DNA of 64,000 nucleotides from Agrococcus sp. SGAir0287 (GCF_005484985.1 NZ_CP027942.1:496001-560000), one strand, 5' to 3'; shown: positions 42,666 through 51,304, numbered from the stretch's first letter. A program made the numbers and translations. Notes: generated from the letters alone by a model not told the origin.

Positions 42666-42775
42666 GGGGGTGCCTCTCTCTCGAAGGGGATGGGGTGCTG
42701 GGTTCACGAGGGGGTGACGATGGGCTGGTGCTGGTTTCGTGTGCGAGTGGTGTTGGGATGCGGGACCGGGGCCGG

Positions 42776-43570
42776 TCAGGGGGTGCTCCCCGGCGCCGAG
42801 CCGGCCAGGATGCGACGCATCTGACCGACCCCGACGACGAGGATCACGACGAGCGTCAGCACGACCATGAGGCTGCCGAGCGCGTTGAGCTCGGGCGTCA
42901 GGCCGGTGCGGACGGAGGAGTAGATGCGGATCGGCAGCGTCGTGGTGCCGACGCCGGCCGTGAACGTCGAGATCGCGATGTTCGAGAACGACGTCGTGAA
43001 GGACAGCAGGAACGCGGCGAGGATCGCGGGGCGCAGGATGGGCAGCGTCACGCGCCAGAAGGTGCCGAGCACGCCGGCACCGAGGTCGGAGGCCGCCTCG
43101 TGCACGCTCGGGTCGAGGGCCCGCATGGCGCCGAGCAGCACGAAGGTCGCCATGGGCAGCGCGATGACGATGTGGCCGAGCACGAGCGTCAGCAGCCCGT
43201 TCTGCAGCCCGACCGTCGAGAAGGTGCGCAGCAGCGCGACCCCGATGACGATCTCCGGCACGACGAGCGGCACGGCGACGGCTGCCAGCAGCACGCCCTT
43301 GCCGCGGATCGGGAAGCGGTGCAGGGCGTACGCCGAGAGGAAGCCGATCGCGGTGGCGATGGCCCCCGCGAGCACGCCGAGCAGCAGGCTCGTGCGCAGC
43401 GCCGCGAGCAGCGGTGCGTCCTGGAGCAGCGCCGCGTACCAGTCGAGGGTCAGCCCATCCCATCGGTAGCTCACGGGCGACGCGTTGAACGAGTACGCGA
43501 CGACCGCGACGATGGGCACGTAGAGGAACCCGATCATGACGATCGCGGCGGTGCCGATGACCTTCCTCAC
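42776..43570 (-). CDS. potC: ABC transporter permease (PotC-like)
   Basis: A 264-residue inner-membrane protein with six helices. The EAA coupling loop is [22 protein letters not shown]. The N terminus [19 protein letters not shown] is a typical PotC start. The GTG overlaps the upstream permease stop by 4 bases. The gap to potD (42666-42775) is rich in C and A on the transcript side and contains no gene. Confidence 0.88.
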   Translation of the reverse strand: MRKVIGTAAIVMIGFLYVPIVAVVAYSFNASPVSYRWDGLTLDWYAALLQDAPLLAALRTSLLLGVLAGAIATAIGFLSAYALHRFPIRGKGVLLAAVAVPLVVPEIVIGVALLRTFSTVGLQNGLLTLVLGHIVIALPMATFVLLGAMRALDPSVHEAASDLGAGVLGTFWRVTLPILRPAILAAFLLSFTTSFSNIAISTFTAGVGTTTLPIRIYSSVRTGLTPELNALGSLMVVLTLVVILVVGVGQMRRILAGSAPGSTP

Positions 43571-44445
43571 GACGACGACCTCCTCGAGGCGGCGATGCGC
43601 ATGGCGATGCCTGCGATCGCGACGGACGCGAGCATGAGCACGAGCACGACCATCGCCATGGCCGAGCCGAGCGCCTGGTTCCGGAACTCCGTGAAGAGGG
43701 TGACGATGAGGTTGCCGACGAGCGGGTCGAGGCCGCCGCCGAGCAGCACCGGGATCACGAAGACGCCGAGCGTCGGCACGAAGGTCAGCATGACGGCGGC
43801 GGCGATGCCGGGTGCCGCGAGCGGCAGGATGACGCGGCGCTGCGTCTGCCACCACGAGCAGCCGAGGTCGGTCGCCGCCTCGGGCAGCGAGGGGTCGATC
43901 GAGCGCAGCGACGCGTAGATCGGGAAGACCGCGACGGGCAGGAACGCGTACAGCAGCGACAGCACGACCGCGCCCTGCGAGGGCACGAACGACTCGGCCT
44001 GGATGCCGACGGCGCGCAGCGCGGTCACGACGATGCCGCCGGAGCCGAGGATGTTGATCCACGCGAACGTGCGCACGAGGAAGTCGGTCCAGAACGGGAT
44101 GATGACGAGCAGCAGCAGCAGCGGCTGACGCTCGGGCCGCGCGGCGGCGATCCAGGTCGCGACGACGTAGCCGACGACGAGGCATACGACGGCGTTCGCG
44201 GCCGCCATGCCGAGCGAGTAGCCGATCGTCTTGAGGTAGACGGGGTCGAGCAGCGTGGCGTAGTTGTCGAGCGTGAAGCCGCCGAGGGTGCCGCCGAGAG
44301 GATCCGGGATCGCGAACGACTCGCGGGCGACGATGACGGTGGGGACGACGACGAGCAGCACGATCACGGCCACGGCGGGCGCGACGAGCAGGTAGCCCTG
44401 CCACGTCGTGCGGCGCGGGCGGTCCCGCGTCTCGATCGTCGTCAT
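43567..44445 (-). CDS. potB: ABC transporter permease (PotB-like)
   Basis: A 292-residue permease with six helices and the EAA loop EAATDLGCSWWQTQRRVILPL. The ATG at 44445 is fixed by an AGGAGGTG ribosome binding site; the longer frame upstream is not used. It is the first gene of a nine-gene minus-strand operon (importer, hydrolase, RraA-like, BKACE, two Lrp). The 246-base gap to the divergent alkyltransferase (44446-44691) holds both promoters. Confidence 0.88.
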   Translation of the reverse strand: MTTIETRDRPRRTTWQGYLLVAPAVAVIVLLVVVPTVIVARESFAIPDPLGGTLGGFTLDNYATLLDPVYLKTIGYSLGMAAANAVVCLVVGYVVATWIAAARPERQPLLLLLVIIPFWTDFLVRTFAWINILGSGGIVVTALRAVGIQAESFVPSQGAVVLSLLYAFLPVAVFPIYASLRSIDPSLPEAATDLGCSWWQTQRRVILPLAAPGIAAAVMLTFVPTLGVFVIPVLLGGGLDPLVGNLIVTLFTEFRNQALGSAMAMVVLVLMLASVAIAGIAMRIAASRRSSS

Positions 44446-44691
44446 CGCACCTCCTGTGCCTTCGAGACTCATCGTGACCCCGGGCATGTGCGCCGGGCGA
44501 CACGAAAGCGGTCGCCGTCGCGTTACGTTCGTGCGCATTTCGCAGAAGCTCCGACCGAGCCGCTGCGCCACGCTTCGCTGCGGGGTGCGAGGATGCGGAG
44601 CGGATGGTGCGTCCCTCACAGGCGCGTCGCATCACCGACCTCACATCCCGGGGCGCTCGTGCGTCAGCCATGCGTGAGAGGAAGTGGAGCC

Positions 44692-45204
44692 ATGACCGAC
44701 ACCAGGCACACCATCGTCGACACCGCACTCGGCCCCGTCACCATCGTGGGCGGCGCCGCGGGCATCCAGGGGCTGTTCTACGCCGACCATCGACCGGCGC
44801 CCGACGTCGCGCGCTTCGGCGATCGCGACGACGCAGGCCTCGCGCCCGCCGCCGCGCAGCTGCGCGAGTACCTCGCGGGCGAGCGCACCGCCTTCGACCT
44901 CGCTCTCGATCCCGTGGGCACGCCCTTCCAGCTGCGCGTGTGGGAGGCGCTGCGGGCGATCCCGTTCGGCGAGACGCGCACCTACGGGTGGCTCGCCGCG
45001 TCGATCGGGCAGCCGACGGCCGTCCGTGCGGTGGGGCTCGCGAACTCCCGCAACCCCATCTCGATCGTCGTGCCGTGCCATCGCGTCGTGGGCGCCTCTG
45101 GGGCCCTCACCGGCTACGCGGGCGGGCTCGCGTGCAAGCGGGCGCTGCTCGACCTCGAGGCCGGTGCGCTGCTCGACGTCGCCGCGCTGGATGCCGTTGC
45201 GTGA
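44692..45204 (+). CDS. ogt: Methylated-DNA-[protein]-cysteine S-methyltransferase
   Basis: A 170-residue suicide DNA-repair protein removing alkyl groups from O6-guanine. The active site is VVPCHRVVG with Cys129; the arginine finger and HTH lie in FGETRTYGWLAASIGQPTAVRAVG, and the NxxS loop in NSRNPIS. A ribosome binding site (GGAAGTGGAG) precedes the ATG. It overlaps the ECF sigma gene by 4 bases (GTGA). It is the first of two such enzymes in this operon. Confidence 0.93.
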   Translation: MTDTRHTIVDTALGPVTIVGGAAGIQGLFYADHRPAPDVARFGDRDDAGLAPAAAQLREYLAGERTAFDLALDPVGTPFQLRVWEALRAIPFGETRTYGWLAASIGQPTAVRAVGLANSRNPISIVVPCHRVVGASGALTGYAGGLACKRALLDLEAGALLDVAALDAVA

Positions 45205-45668
45205 CGCGCGAGCCCTTCGAGCGCCTCGTGCGCGAGCACGGTGCCACGGTGTACCGCGTCGTGCGGGCCGTCGTGGGGCCGTCGGATGCGGACGACGCCT
45301 GGAGCGACGCCTTCCTCGCGGCGCTCGAGGCGTACCCGAGGCTCGAGGAGGGCGCGAACGTGCGCGGCTGGCTCGTGACCATCGCGCACCGCAAGGCGAT
45401 CGACGTGCTGCGACGGTCGTCGCGCGCGACGGTCGTGGCCGAGGTGCCCGAGCGCGCGCGAGCGCACCGCGATCCCGACCTCGACCTGCGGCGCGCGCTC
45501 GCGGCGCTGCCCGATCGGCAGCGGTCGTGCGTCGTGCTGCACCACCTCGGCGGCCTGCCGTTCGACGAGGTGGCGGCCGCGCTCGGCGTCTCGTCCGCCG
45601 CCGCGCGCAAGGCGTCGTCGGACGGCGTGCGTCGACTGCGATCGCTGCTGGAGGTCGATGATGGCTGA
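45201..45668 (+). CDS. ECF-type sigma-70 factor
   Basis: A 155-residue sigma factor. Region 2 (FERLVREHGATVYRVVRAVV, DAWSDAFLAALEAYPRL, RGWLVTIAHRKAIDVLRR) binds core polymerase and the -10; region 4 (ALAALPDRQRSCVVLHHLGG, FDEVAAALGVSSAAARKASS) binds the -35. No separate anti-sigma gene is adjacent; instead it lies between two alkylguanine transferases and overlaps both (4 and 8-11 bases). A role in the response to DNA alkylation is inferred from position. Confidence 0.88.
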   Translation: MTREPFERLVREHGATVYRVVRAVVGPSDADDAWSDAFLAALEAYPRLEEGANVRGWLVTIAHRKAIDVLRRSSRATVVAEVPERARAHRDPDLDLRRALAALPDRQRSCVVLHHLGGLPFDEVAAALGVSSAAARKASSDGVRRLRSLLEVDDG

Positions 45669-46254
45669 TCCGTTCGACGCGATCCCTGCCGGCGATGCGG
45701 AGGCGCTCGCGGAGCGCCTCGCGCGTCGGGCGGTGGATGCCGGGCTCGTCGACGTGCGCGTGCGCACCATCGACACGCGCTTGGGCACCCTGCTGCTCGC
45801 TGCGACGCCGCGCGGCCTCGTGACGGTCGCGTTCCACGGCGACGAGCCCGACGCGACGCTCGAGCGGCTCGCGGATCGGCTCGGCACGCGGGTGCTGCGC
45901 GACGAGCGCGGCCTCGACGGCGTCGCCCGCGAGGTGGAGGCGCTCGCCGACGGACGCGCGCGCACCTTCGACGGTGCGCTCGACCTCACGCTCGCGACCG
46001 GCTTCCGCGGCGCGGTCGTGCGCGCGCTCCGCGACATCCCGTACGGCGAGACGCGCTCGTACGGCGACGTCGCCCGCGCCATCGGCTCGCCGGGCGCGGT
46101 CCGTGCCGTCGGCACCGCGTGCCGTCTGAACCCGCTGCCGATCGTGATCCCGTGCCACCGCGTCGTGCGCAGCGACGGCTCCCTCGGCCAGTACGCCGGC
46201 GGCGTCGAGGCCAAGCGCATGCTGCTCGGCGCCGAGGGGGCGCTCGCGGGCTGA
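45658..46254 (+). CDS. Second methylated-DNA-protein-cysteine methyltransferase, N-terminally extended
   Basis: A 198-residue protein. The C-terminal methyltransferase domain is complete: VIPCHRVVRSDG with Cys166, the HTH in YGETRSYGDVARAIGSPGAVRAVG and an R/N loop in RLNPLPIV. About 40 residues precede the domain (FDAIPAGDAEALAERLARRA onward) and are acidic and helical, unlike the first enzyme. The start is the first of two ATGs at 45658/45661 after GGAGG. The extension could contact the sigma factor; this is a hypothesis. Confidence 0.88.
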   Translation: MMADPFDAIPAGDAEALAERLARRAVDAGLVDVRVRTIDTRLGTLLLAATPRGLVTVAFHGDEPDATLERLADRLGTRVLRDERGLDGVAREVEALADGRARTFDGALDLTLATGFRGAVVRALRDIPYGETRSYGDVARAIGSPGAVRAVGTACRLNPLPIVIPCHRVVRSDGSLGQYAGGVEAKRMLLGAEGALAG

Positions 46255-46288
46255 CGTGCTGCGGCGAGGCGTCGCGTCTCGCGTCGAC

Positions 46289-46294
46289 TACCGT
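46289..46294 (+). promoter_or_regulatory. -10 box TACCGT of the asparaginase gene (leaderless)
   Basis: TACCGT lies 6 bases before the GTG at 46301 and favours that start over the ATG at 46256. Confidence 0.5.
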
Positions 46295-46300
46295 CGCTGT

Positions 46301-47272
46301 GTGCCCGCAGCGATCGATCCCCACGCATCCCCCGTCGCCGACCTCCGCATCGCCGCGACGGCGCCGATCGCGGTGGTCGACCGCGACGGCTTCGTCGAGT
46401 CGCGGCACGAGGGCATCGTCGCGATGGTCGCGCCCGACGGCTCGACGCTCGTCGCGGCAGGCGACGTCGACGCGCCCTTCCTCGCGCGCTCGGCCCTCAA
46501 GCCGCTGTTCGCGGCGACGATCGCCGAGCGCCTCGGCCTCGCCGGGCCCGAGCTCGCGCTCGCCTCCGGCAGCATCGTCGGCCGCGCGGAGCAGGTCGAG
46601 GTCGCGACGGCGATGGCGGCGCGACTGGGGGTCGATGCCGCGACGCTGCGCTGCCCGCCCCGCAGGACGAGGTGGATGGATGCCCCCTCCCGCCTCGGCG
46701 CCATCTGCGTCGGCAAGCACGTCGCCGTCGCCGCGGCGGCCGCGCTCGTGCCGGCCGAGGAGGACGGCGCGGACCGCGCCTACACCGACCCCGCGCACCC
46801 CATCCAGGTGGAGCTGCGCGCGGCGGTCGAGCAGCGCACGGGCGTGGCGTCGACGGCGACCGCGACCGACGGCTGCTCGGCGCCCGTGTACGCATCCTCG
46901 GTGCTCGGCATGGCGCGCGCGGTCCGGGGCCTCGCCGGCGACGCGGCGCTCGGCGCCGTGGGTGCCGCGATGCGCGAGCACGCGTGGCTCGTGGAGGGGC
47001 CGGGCGCGCCGGACACCGTGCTCATGGAGCGGCTGGGCGTGACGGCGAAGTTCGGGGCCGAGGGCACCGCGGTCGTCGTCGCGCCCGACGGCACCGCCGT
47101 CGTCGTCAAGGTCGCCGACGGCTCGCGGCGACCGGGCGCCCCCGTGGCCCTGGCGCTGCTGGAGCAGGCGGGCGCCATCCCCTCGGGCTCGCTCGCGACC
47201 GTGGCCCCCGAGCTCGGCATCCTGCAGCACGGCGGCAGCGCGGTCGTCGGCTCCCTCCGCCCCCTCCTCTGA
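46301..47272 (+). CDS. Asparaginase (Rhizobium etli-type, Asparaginase_II)
   Basis: A 323-residue protein of the thermolabile R. etli asparaginase family. Conserved: RSALKP (Ser and Lys of the active site), CVGKHVA (Cys/Lys metal site), ATDGCSAP (Asp/Cys) and AKFGAEG (Lys). The family segment SHxGE is altered to SGSIVGRAEQ, which may affect activity or specificity. It would release ammonia from asparagine or a related amide. The GTG start is supported by TACCGT 6 bases upstream. Confidence 0.8.
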   Translation: MPAAIDPHASPVADLRIAATAPIAVVDRDGFVESRHEGIVAMVAPDGSTLVAAGDVDAPFLARSALKPLFAATIAERLGLAGPELALASGSIVGRAEQVEVATAMAARLGVDAATLRCPPRRTRWMDAPSRLGAICVGKHVAVAAAAALVPAEEDGADRAYTDPAHPIQVELRAAVEQRTGVASTATATDGCSAPVYASSVLGMARAVRGLAGDAALGAVGAAMREHAWLVEGPGAPDTVLMERLGVTAKFGAEGTAVVVAPDGTAVVVKVADGSRRPGAPVALALLEQAGAIPSGSLATVAPELGILQHGGSAVVGSLRPLL

Positions 47273-47283
47273 CCCGACAGATC

Positions 47284-47327
47284 GAGGTCTTCGGCCGCTT
47301 GTGACCTCGCAAGCGGCCGAAGACCTC
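47284..47327. terminator. Long bidirectional hairpin terminator
   Basis: GAGGTCTTCGGCCGCTTG (47284-47301) pairs with CAAGCGGCCGAAGACCTC (47310-47327): 18 perfect base pairs over an 8-base loop, between convergent genes. Confidence 0.9.
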
Positions 47328-47338
47328 CATGCTCTGAG

Positions 47339-48028
47339 TCAGAGGCGCAGGCGGCAGGACTCGGCGAAGGCGCCGAAGCCCTCCTCGACGACGCGGTGGA
47401 GCGTCGTGTCGGCGCGATACGCGCGCACGAGGCCTTCGACGTCGCCGCCCGGCAGGTCGTCGCCGAGCGGCGGCTCGGCGACGGTGCTCCAGCGCCGCAG
47501 CACCTCCTCGTCGACCTCGAGGTGGAACTGCAGGCCGAGCGCGGAGCCGGAGCGGAATGCCTGCACGGGCACGGCGTCGTTCGTCGCGACGAGCGTCGCC
47601 CCCGTCGGCAGCCCCACGACGTCCGTGTGCCACTGCATCGGTCGCAGCTCGCCGGTGAAGCCCCCGAGCCACGGGTCGGCGGCGACGACGTCGACCGGCA
47701 GCAGCCCCGTCTCGTCGACGGCGCCCGCGCGGTGCTCGGCACCGAGCGCGACGCCGAGGATCTGGTGGCCCAGGCAGAGGCCGAGCACGGGCACGTCGGC
47801 GTCGACCGCGCGGCGCACGAGGTCCGTCGTGACGCCGATGGACGGATGCGCGGCGACGTCGACCGCGCTCATCTCGCCGCCGAGCACGATGATGCCGGCG
47901 ATCGCGTCGAGCGGCGGCACCCGCCGCGGGAAGGCGACGGTCTGCGTCGGCAGGTGCGCCGTGAGGCGTGCCGCGTGCCCGCCGGTCTCGTAGGCGAGGT
48001 GGTGGACGAGGAGCACGGAGCGCTGCAC
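47339..48028 (-). CDS. Class I glutamine amidotransferase (GuaA-N-like)
   Basis: A 229-residue free-standing glutaminase domain. The nucleophile elbow GLCLGHQILGVALGA carries the catalytic Cys; His and Glu are in LGLQFHLEVD. Stand-alone proteins of this group hydrolyse gamma-glutamyl compounds or act as glutaminases for unknown partners. The GTG start follows GACGAT by 6 bases. It converges with the asparaginase gene. Confidence 0.85.
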   Translation of the reverse strand: MQRSVLLVHHLAYETGGHAARLTAHLPTQTVAFPRRVPPLDAIAGIIVLGGEMSAVDVAAHPSIGVTTDLVRRAVDADVPVLGLCLGHQILGVALGAEHRAGAVDETGLLPVDVVAADPWLGGFTGELRPMQWHTDVVGLPTGATLVATNDAVPVQAFRSGSALGLQFHLEVDEEVLRRWSTVAEPPLGDDLPGGDVEGLVRAYRADTTLHRVVEEGFGAFAESCRLRL

Positions 48029-48116
48029 GATGCGATCGTCGCACGAGGCTCGGCGCGACGACCCGAGGCGCGTCGACCGCGGGCGCGGCGCCCTCGAGCG
48101 TCGCGCTCTCGCCGTC

Positions 48117-48122
48117 TAGCCT
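48117..48122 (+). promoter_or_regulatory. -10 box TAGCCT of psuG (leaderless)
   Basis: TAGCCT ends 6 bases before the ATG at 48129, with no ribosome binding site. Confidence 0.5.
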
Positions 48123-48128
48123 GGGGCG

Positions 48129-49025
48129 ATGCATGTCGCCGAAGAGGTCCGCGATGCGCTCGACGCGGGCATCCCCGTCGTGGCGCTGGAGTCCACGATC
48201 ATCAGCCACGGCCTGCCGCGGCCGCGCAACCTCGAGGCCGCGCGCGAGTTCGAGGCCATCGTGCGCGATGCCGGCGCGGTGCCCGCGACGATCGCCGTCG
48301 TCGACGGCGTCCCGCGCGTCGGCCTCGACGAGGATGCGCTCGAGCGCATCGCGGGCGAGGGCGTCGCGAAGGCGAGCGTCCGCGACCTGCCCATCCTCGC
48401 GGCGCGACGCGGCACGGGCGCGACGACCGTCGCGGGCACGGTCGCGATCGCCGCGCGCGCCGGCATCCGCGTCTTCGCGACGGGCGGCCTCGGCGGCGTG
48501 CACCCGGGCGCATCGTCGACGTTCGACGAGTCGGCCGACATCCCCACGCTCGCGCGCCATCCCGTCGCGGTCGTGTGCGCGGGCGTGAAGTCGGTGCTCG
48601 ACGTCGGCGCGACGCTCGAGCGCATGGAGACGCTGTCGGTGCCGGTCGTCGGCTGGCGCACCGACCGCTTCCCGATGTTCTGGCTCTCCTCCAGCCCGCA
48701 CGCGCTCGACTGGCGCGTCGACGCCGTCGACGAGATCGCGGCCATCCTGCGCGATCAGGACGCGACCGGCGCCGGATCGGGACTCGTCGTGGCCAACCCG
48801 CTGCCGATCGAGCAGCAGTGGGACCCTGCCGAGCACGACGCGGTCGTCGCGCAGGCGACGGCGGAGGCCGAGCGCGACGGCATCCACGGCAAGGCGGTGA
48901 CGCCGTACCTGCTCGGTCGCATCGTCGAGCTCTCCGAGGGGCGCAGCCTCGAGGTGAACCTCGCGCTCGTGCGCTCCAACATCCGGCTCGCGGCAGCGAT
49001 CGCGACGGCGTACGCGGGCGCGTGA
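48129..49025 (+). CDS. psuG: Pseudouridine-5'-phosphate glycosidase
   Basis: A 298-residue enzyme splitting pseudouridine 5'-phosphate to uracil and ribose 5-phosphate. Family marks: VALESTIISHGLPRPRN (active-site Glu), GEGVAKASVRDLP (Lys), ATGGLGGVHPGA, VVCAGVKSVLDVGATLE, and the C-terminal GKAVTPYLLGRIVELSEGRS and LVRSNIRLAA. The length is standard. It overlaps the PfkB kinase by one base (TGATG). Confidence 0.95.
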   Translation: MHVAEEVRDALDAGIPVVALESTIISHGLPRPRNLEAAREFEAIVRDAGAVPATIAVVDGVPRVGLDEDALERIAGEGVAKASVRDLPILAARRGTGATTVAGTVAIAARAGIRVFATGGLGGVHPGASSTFDESADIPTLARHPVAVVCAGVKSVLDVGATLERMETLSVPVVGWRTDRFPMFWLSSSPHALDWRVDAVDEIAAILRDQDATGAGSGLVVANPLPIEQQWDPAEHDAVVAQATAEAERDGIHGKAVTPYLLGRIVELSEGRSLEVNLALVRSNIRLAAAIATAYAGA

Positions 49026-49915
49026 TGCGCGCGCTCGTGCTGGGCGACGTCGTCGACGACGTGCTCGTCTTCCCGCGCGGGCCCATCCGCACCGACACCG
49101 ACACCGACGCCGAGATCGTGCGCCGACCCGGCGGCAGCGCAGCGAACACCGCGGCGTGGATGGTGGCGGCAGGGCTGCCGACGACGTTCGTCGGGCGCGT
49201 GGCGGCGGTCGACGCCGAACGGCACGCGCGACTGCTCGCCGACGTCGGCGTGGATGCGCGCATCGCGAGTGACGCCGAGCACGAGACCGGCACGATCGTG
49301 CTGCTCGTCGACGGCGACGAGCGCACGATGCTCACCGATCGCGGTGCCAACGCCCACGTCGATCCCGACGACATCGACGACGCGCTGCTCGCGGGCGTCG
49401 ACGTCGTGCACGTGACGGGCTACTCGCTGCTGGCCGGGCACGCGGCCGCCGTCGGGCGGCTGGTCGAGCGCGCGCACGCGCACGGCGCGCGCGTCTCGTG
49501 CACGATCGGATCCGCTGGCTCGATCGCCGACCTCGGCGTCGACGTCGCGCTCGCCGCGCTGCGCGGGGTCGACGTGCTCGTCGCGAATCGCGACGAGGGA
49601 GCGCTCGTCACGGGCGCGCAGGGCAGCGCGCAGGTCGGTGCCGCGCTCGGGCGGCTCGCCCCGGTCGTCGCGCTGACGCTCGGCGATGCGGGCGTCCTCG
49701 TCGTCGAGCGGGGTGCGCAGCGGTTCGTGCCCGCGGTGCCCGCACGGCTCGTCGACCCCACCGGCGCGGGCGACGCGTTCACCGCGGGGTTCGTCGCCGG
49801 GATCGTCGCGGGCGCGTCCGCAGCGGACGCCGCGACGAGCGGCGCCGAGCTGGCCGCGCGCGCGGTCGCGGTGCGCGGCGCTCGCCCGCTGCCGCCGACG
49901 CCGGGGCGGTCATGA
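49025..49915 (+). CDS. PfkB family kinase, probable pseudouridine kinase
   Basis: A 296-residue ribokinase-fold kinase. N-terminal motif RRPGGSAANTAAWMVAAGLP and C-terminal signature DPTGAGDAFTAGFVAG (catalytic Asp in GAGD). The overlap with psuG indicates the first step of pseudouridine salvage: phosphorylation of pseudouridine before the glycosidase. Kinase specificity is inferred from the neighbour, not from residues. Confidence 0.88.
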   Translation: MRALVLGDVVDDVLVFPRGPIRTDTDTDAEIVRRPGGSAANTAAWMVAAGLPTTFVGRVAAVDAERHARLLADVGVDARIASDAEHETGTIVLLVDGDERTMLTDRGANAHVDPDDIDDALLAGVDVVHVTGYSLLAGHAAAVGRLVERAHAHGARVSCTIGSAGSIADLGVDVALAALRGVDVLVANRDEGALVTGAQGSAQVGAALGRLAPVVALTLGDAGVLVVERGAQRFVPAVPARLVDPTGAGDAFTAGFVAGIVAGASAADAATSGAELAARAVAVRGARPLPPTPGRS

Positions 49916-49927
49916 CGCCCACGCCGG

Positions 49928-50503
49928 TCAGCGCAGGTCGAGCCGCATCACGACGCGCGGGAAGCCGTCGAGCGTCGACGTCGTGTCGGCCGCCTTCGTG
50001 AAGCCGGCGGACTCGAAGAGGCGCCGCGTCCCCGCGTAGGCCATCGTGAGGTCGACGCGCTCGTCGCCCGCGTCGACGGGATAGCCCTCGATCGCCGGCG
50101 CCCCGGCGTCGCGCGCGACGCGCACGGCACCGGCGAGCATGTCGTGCGCGATGCCCTGCCCGCGATGCCCCGGGCGCACGCGCACGCACCACACGCTCCA
50201 CGCGTCGAGGTCGTCGACGTGGGGGATGCGCCTGCTCGTCGCGAACGACGTCCGCGACCGGGGTGCGAGCGCAGCCCATCCCACGACCTCGTCGCCCTCG
50301 TAGCCGAGCACGCCGATCTGCTCGCCTGCGCGCAGCAGCGCCGAGACCTTCCGGCCGCGGGCCTTGCCCGAGAGCGCCTGGTTCTCCTTCGCCGGCAGCC
50401 GGTACGACAGGCACCAGCACACGTTCGCGTCGGGATCCCGCTTCGGCCCGACCATGGTCTTCACGTCGGCGTAGCTCGTCGCCGGCAGCACCTCGATCGC
50501 CAT
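49928..50503 (-). CDS. GNAT family N-acetyltransferase
   Basis: A 191-residue acetyltransferase. The CoA-binding motif A is VWCVRVRPGHRGQGIAHDML (Q/R-x-x-G-x-G). WCLSYRLPAKENQALSGKAR at the N terminus marks a YdcF/YjcK-like actinobacterial subgroup seen next to stress genes. GKARGRKVSALLRAGEQIG precedes motif A. The substrate is unknown. CACAGT is 6 bases before the ATG. Confidence 0.85.
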   Translation of the reverse strand: MAIEVLPATSYADVKTMVGPKRDPDANVCWCLSYRLPAKENQALSGKARGRKVSALLRAGEQIGVLGYEGDEVVGWAALAPRSRTSFATSRRIPHVDDLDAWSVWCVRVRPGHRGQGIAHDMLAGAVRVARDAGAPAIEGYPVDAGDERVDLTMAYAGTRRLFESAGFTKAADTTSTLDGFPRVVMRLDLR

Positions 50504-50544
50504 GCCGACACTGTGGCACGAGCCACTCGCGCGACACCAGCGGA

Positions 50545-51240
50545 TCAGGCGAGCACGACGAACGACGCGACCGCCGACGACAGGAGCCCCACGACGGTGG
50601 CGAACCACTGCAGTGCGGCGAGGCGCGCGTCGCGATGGTCGAGCGCCTGCGGATGCGCGCCGCGCAGGCGGCGTGCGTTCGCCAGATGCGTGCGCACCGG
50701 TGGACGCACGCGGCCGGCGAGGGTGCCGAGCACGGCGACGAGGTCGTCGCCGCGGTACCGAGCGCCGTCGAGCAGGGCGAGCTGCGCCCCGTCGGCGGCG
50801 ATGAGCGCGAGGTCGACCCGCCGCTCCGCCGCATGGTCGCGCCACGCGACGGGCAGCACCTCGTGCACGTCGGCGACGTCGAACGCCAGCCAGCCCGCGA
50901 CGCGGACCGAGCCGTCGGCGACGACGACGTCGCCGCGCGCCGCGCGCACGGCGGCGAGCGCGACGACGATCGCGAGGCCGATGGCCGCCGGCGCGATCGT
51001 CCAGAGCGAGACGAGGCCGGCCTCGACGTGCACGCCTGCCAGGTCGACGGCGATCGGCAGCGCGACGAGCACGGCGGGCAGCGCCGAGCGCAGCAGCATC
51101 GGCCGGCGCGACGCACGCGCCGAGGCGGCGTGCGTCGCGTCGTGCCGCGACCTGCCGACCTCGGGCAGCACGTCGGCGAGCCGCAGGCGGCCGCGAGCGC
51201 GGCCGGATGCCTCGGGAGCCGACGTGCCGGGCGCAGCCAT
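50545..51240 (-). CDS. Membrane protein with PH-like region
   Basis: A 231-residue protein. Two helices near the middle (LLRSALPAVLVALPIAVDLAG, LWTIAPAAIGLAIVVALAAV) are followed by a beta-rich part (DVVVADGSVRVAGWLAFDV, LALIAADGAQLALLDGARY) resembling a PH-like domain, and a last helix at the C terminus. Family not recognised. TAGCGT (51247-51252) is 6 bases before the ATG on the minus strand, giving a leaderless start. It is divergent from the hydrolase at 51305. Confidence 0.65.
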   Translation of the reverse strand: MAAPGTSAPEASGRARGRLRLADVLPEVGRSRHDATHAASARASRRPMLLRSALPAVLVALPIAVDLAGVHVEAGLVSLWTIAPAAIGLAIVVALAAVRAARGDVVVADGSVRVAGWLAFDVADVHEVLPVAWRDHAAERRVDLALIAADGAQLALLDGARYRGDDLVAVLGTLAGRVRPPVRTHLANARRLRGAHPQALDHRDARLAALQWFATVVGLLSSAVASFVVLA

Positions 51241-51304
51241 GCCGTCACGCTACTGCGCGACGCGACGTGGGAGGGAGGGTGCTGCGCAGGGCCAGGATGG
51301 GTGC

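Noticed and set aside
44446..44691. Riboswitch ahead of the importer operon
   Set aside because: I could not build any known riboswitch fold here; only ordinary GC-rich sequence and an AGGAGGTG ribosome binding site are visible.
46256..46300. Upstream ATG start for the asparaginase
   Set aside because: It adds 15 non-conserved residues and runs over the TACCGT box; GTG 46301 is preferred.
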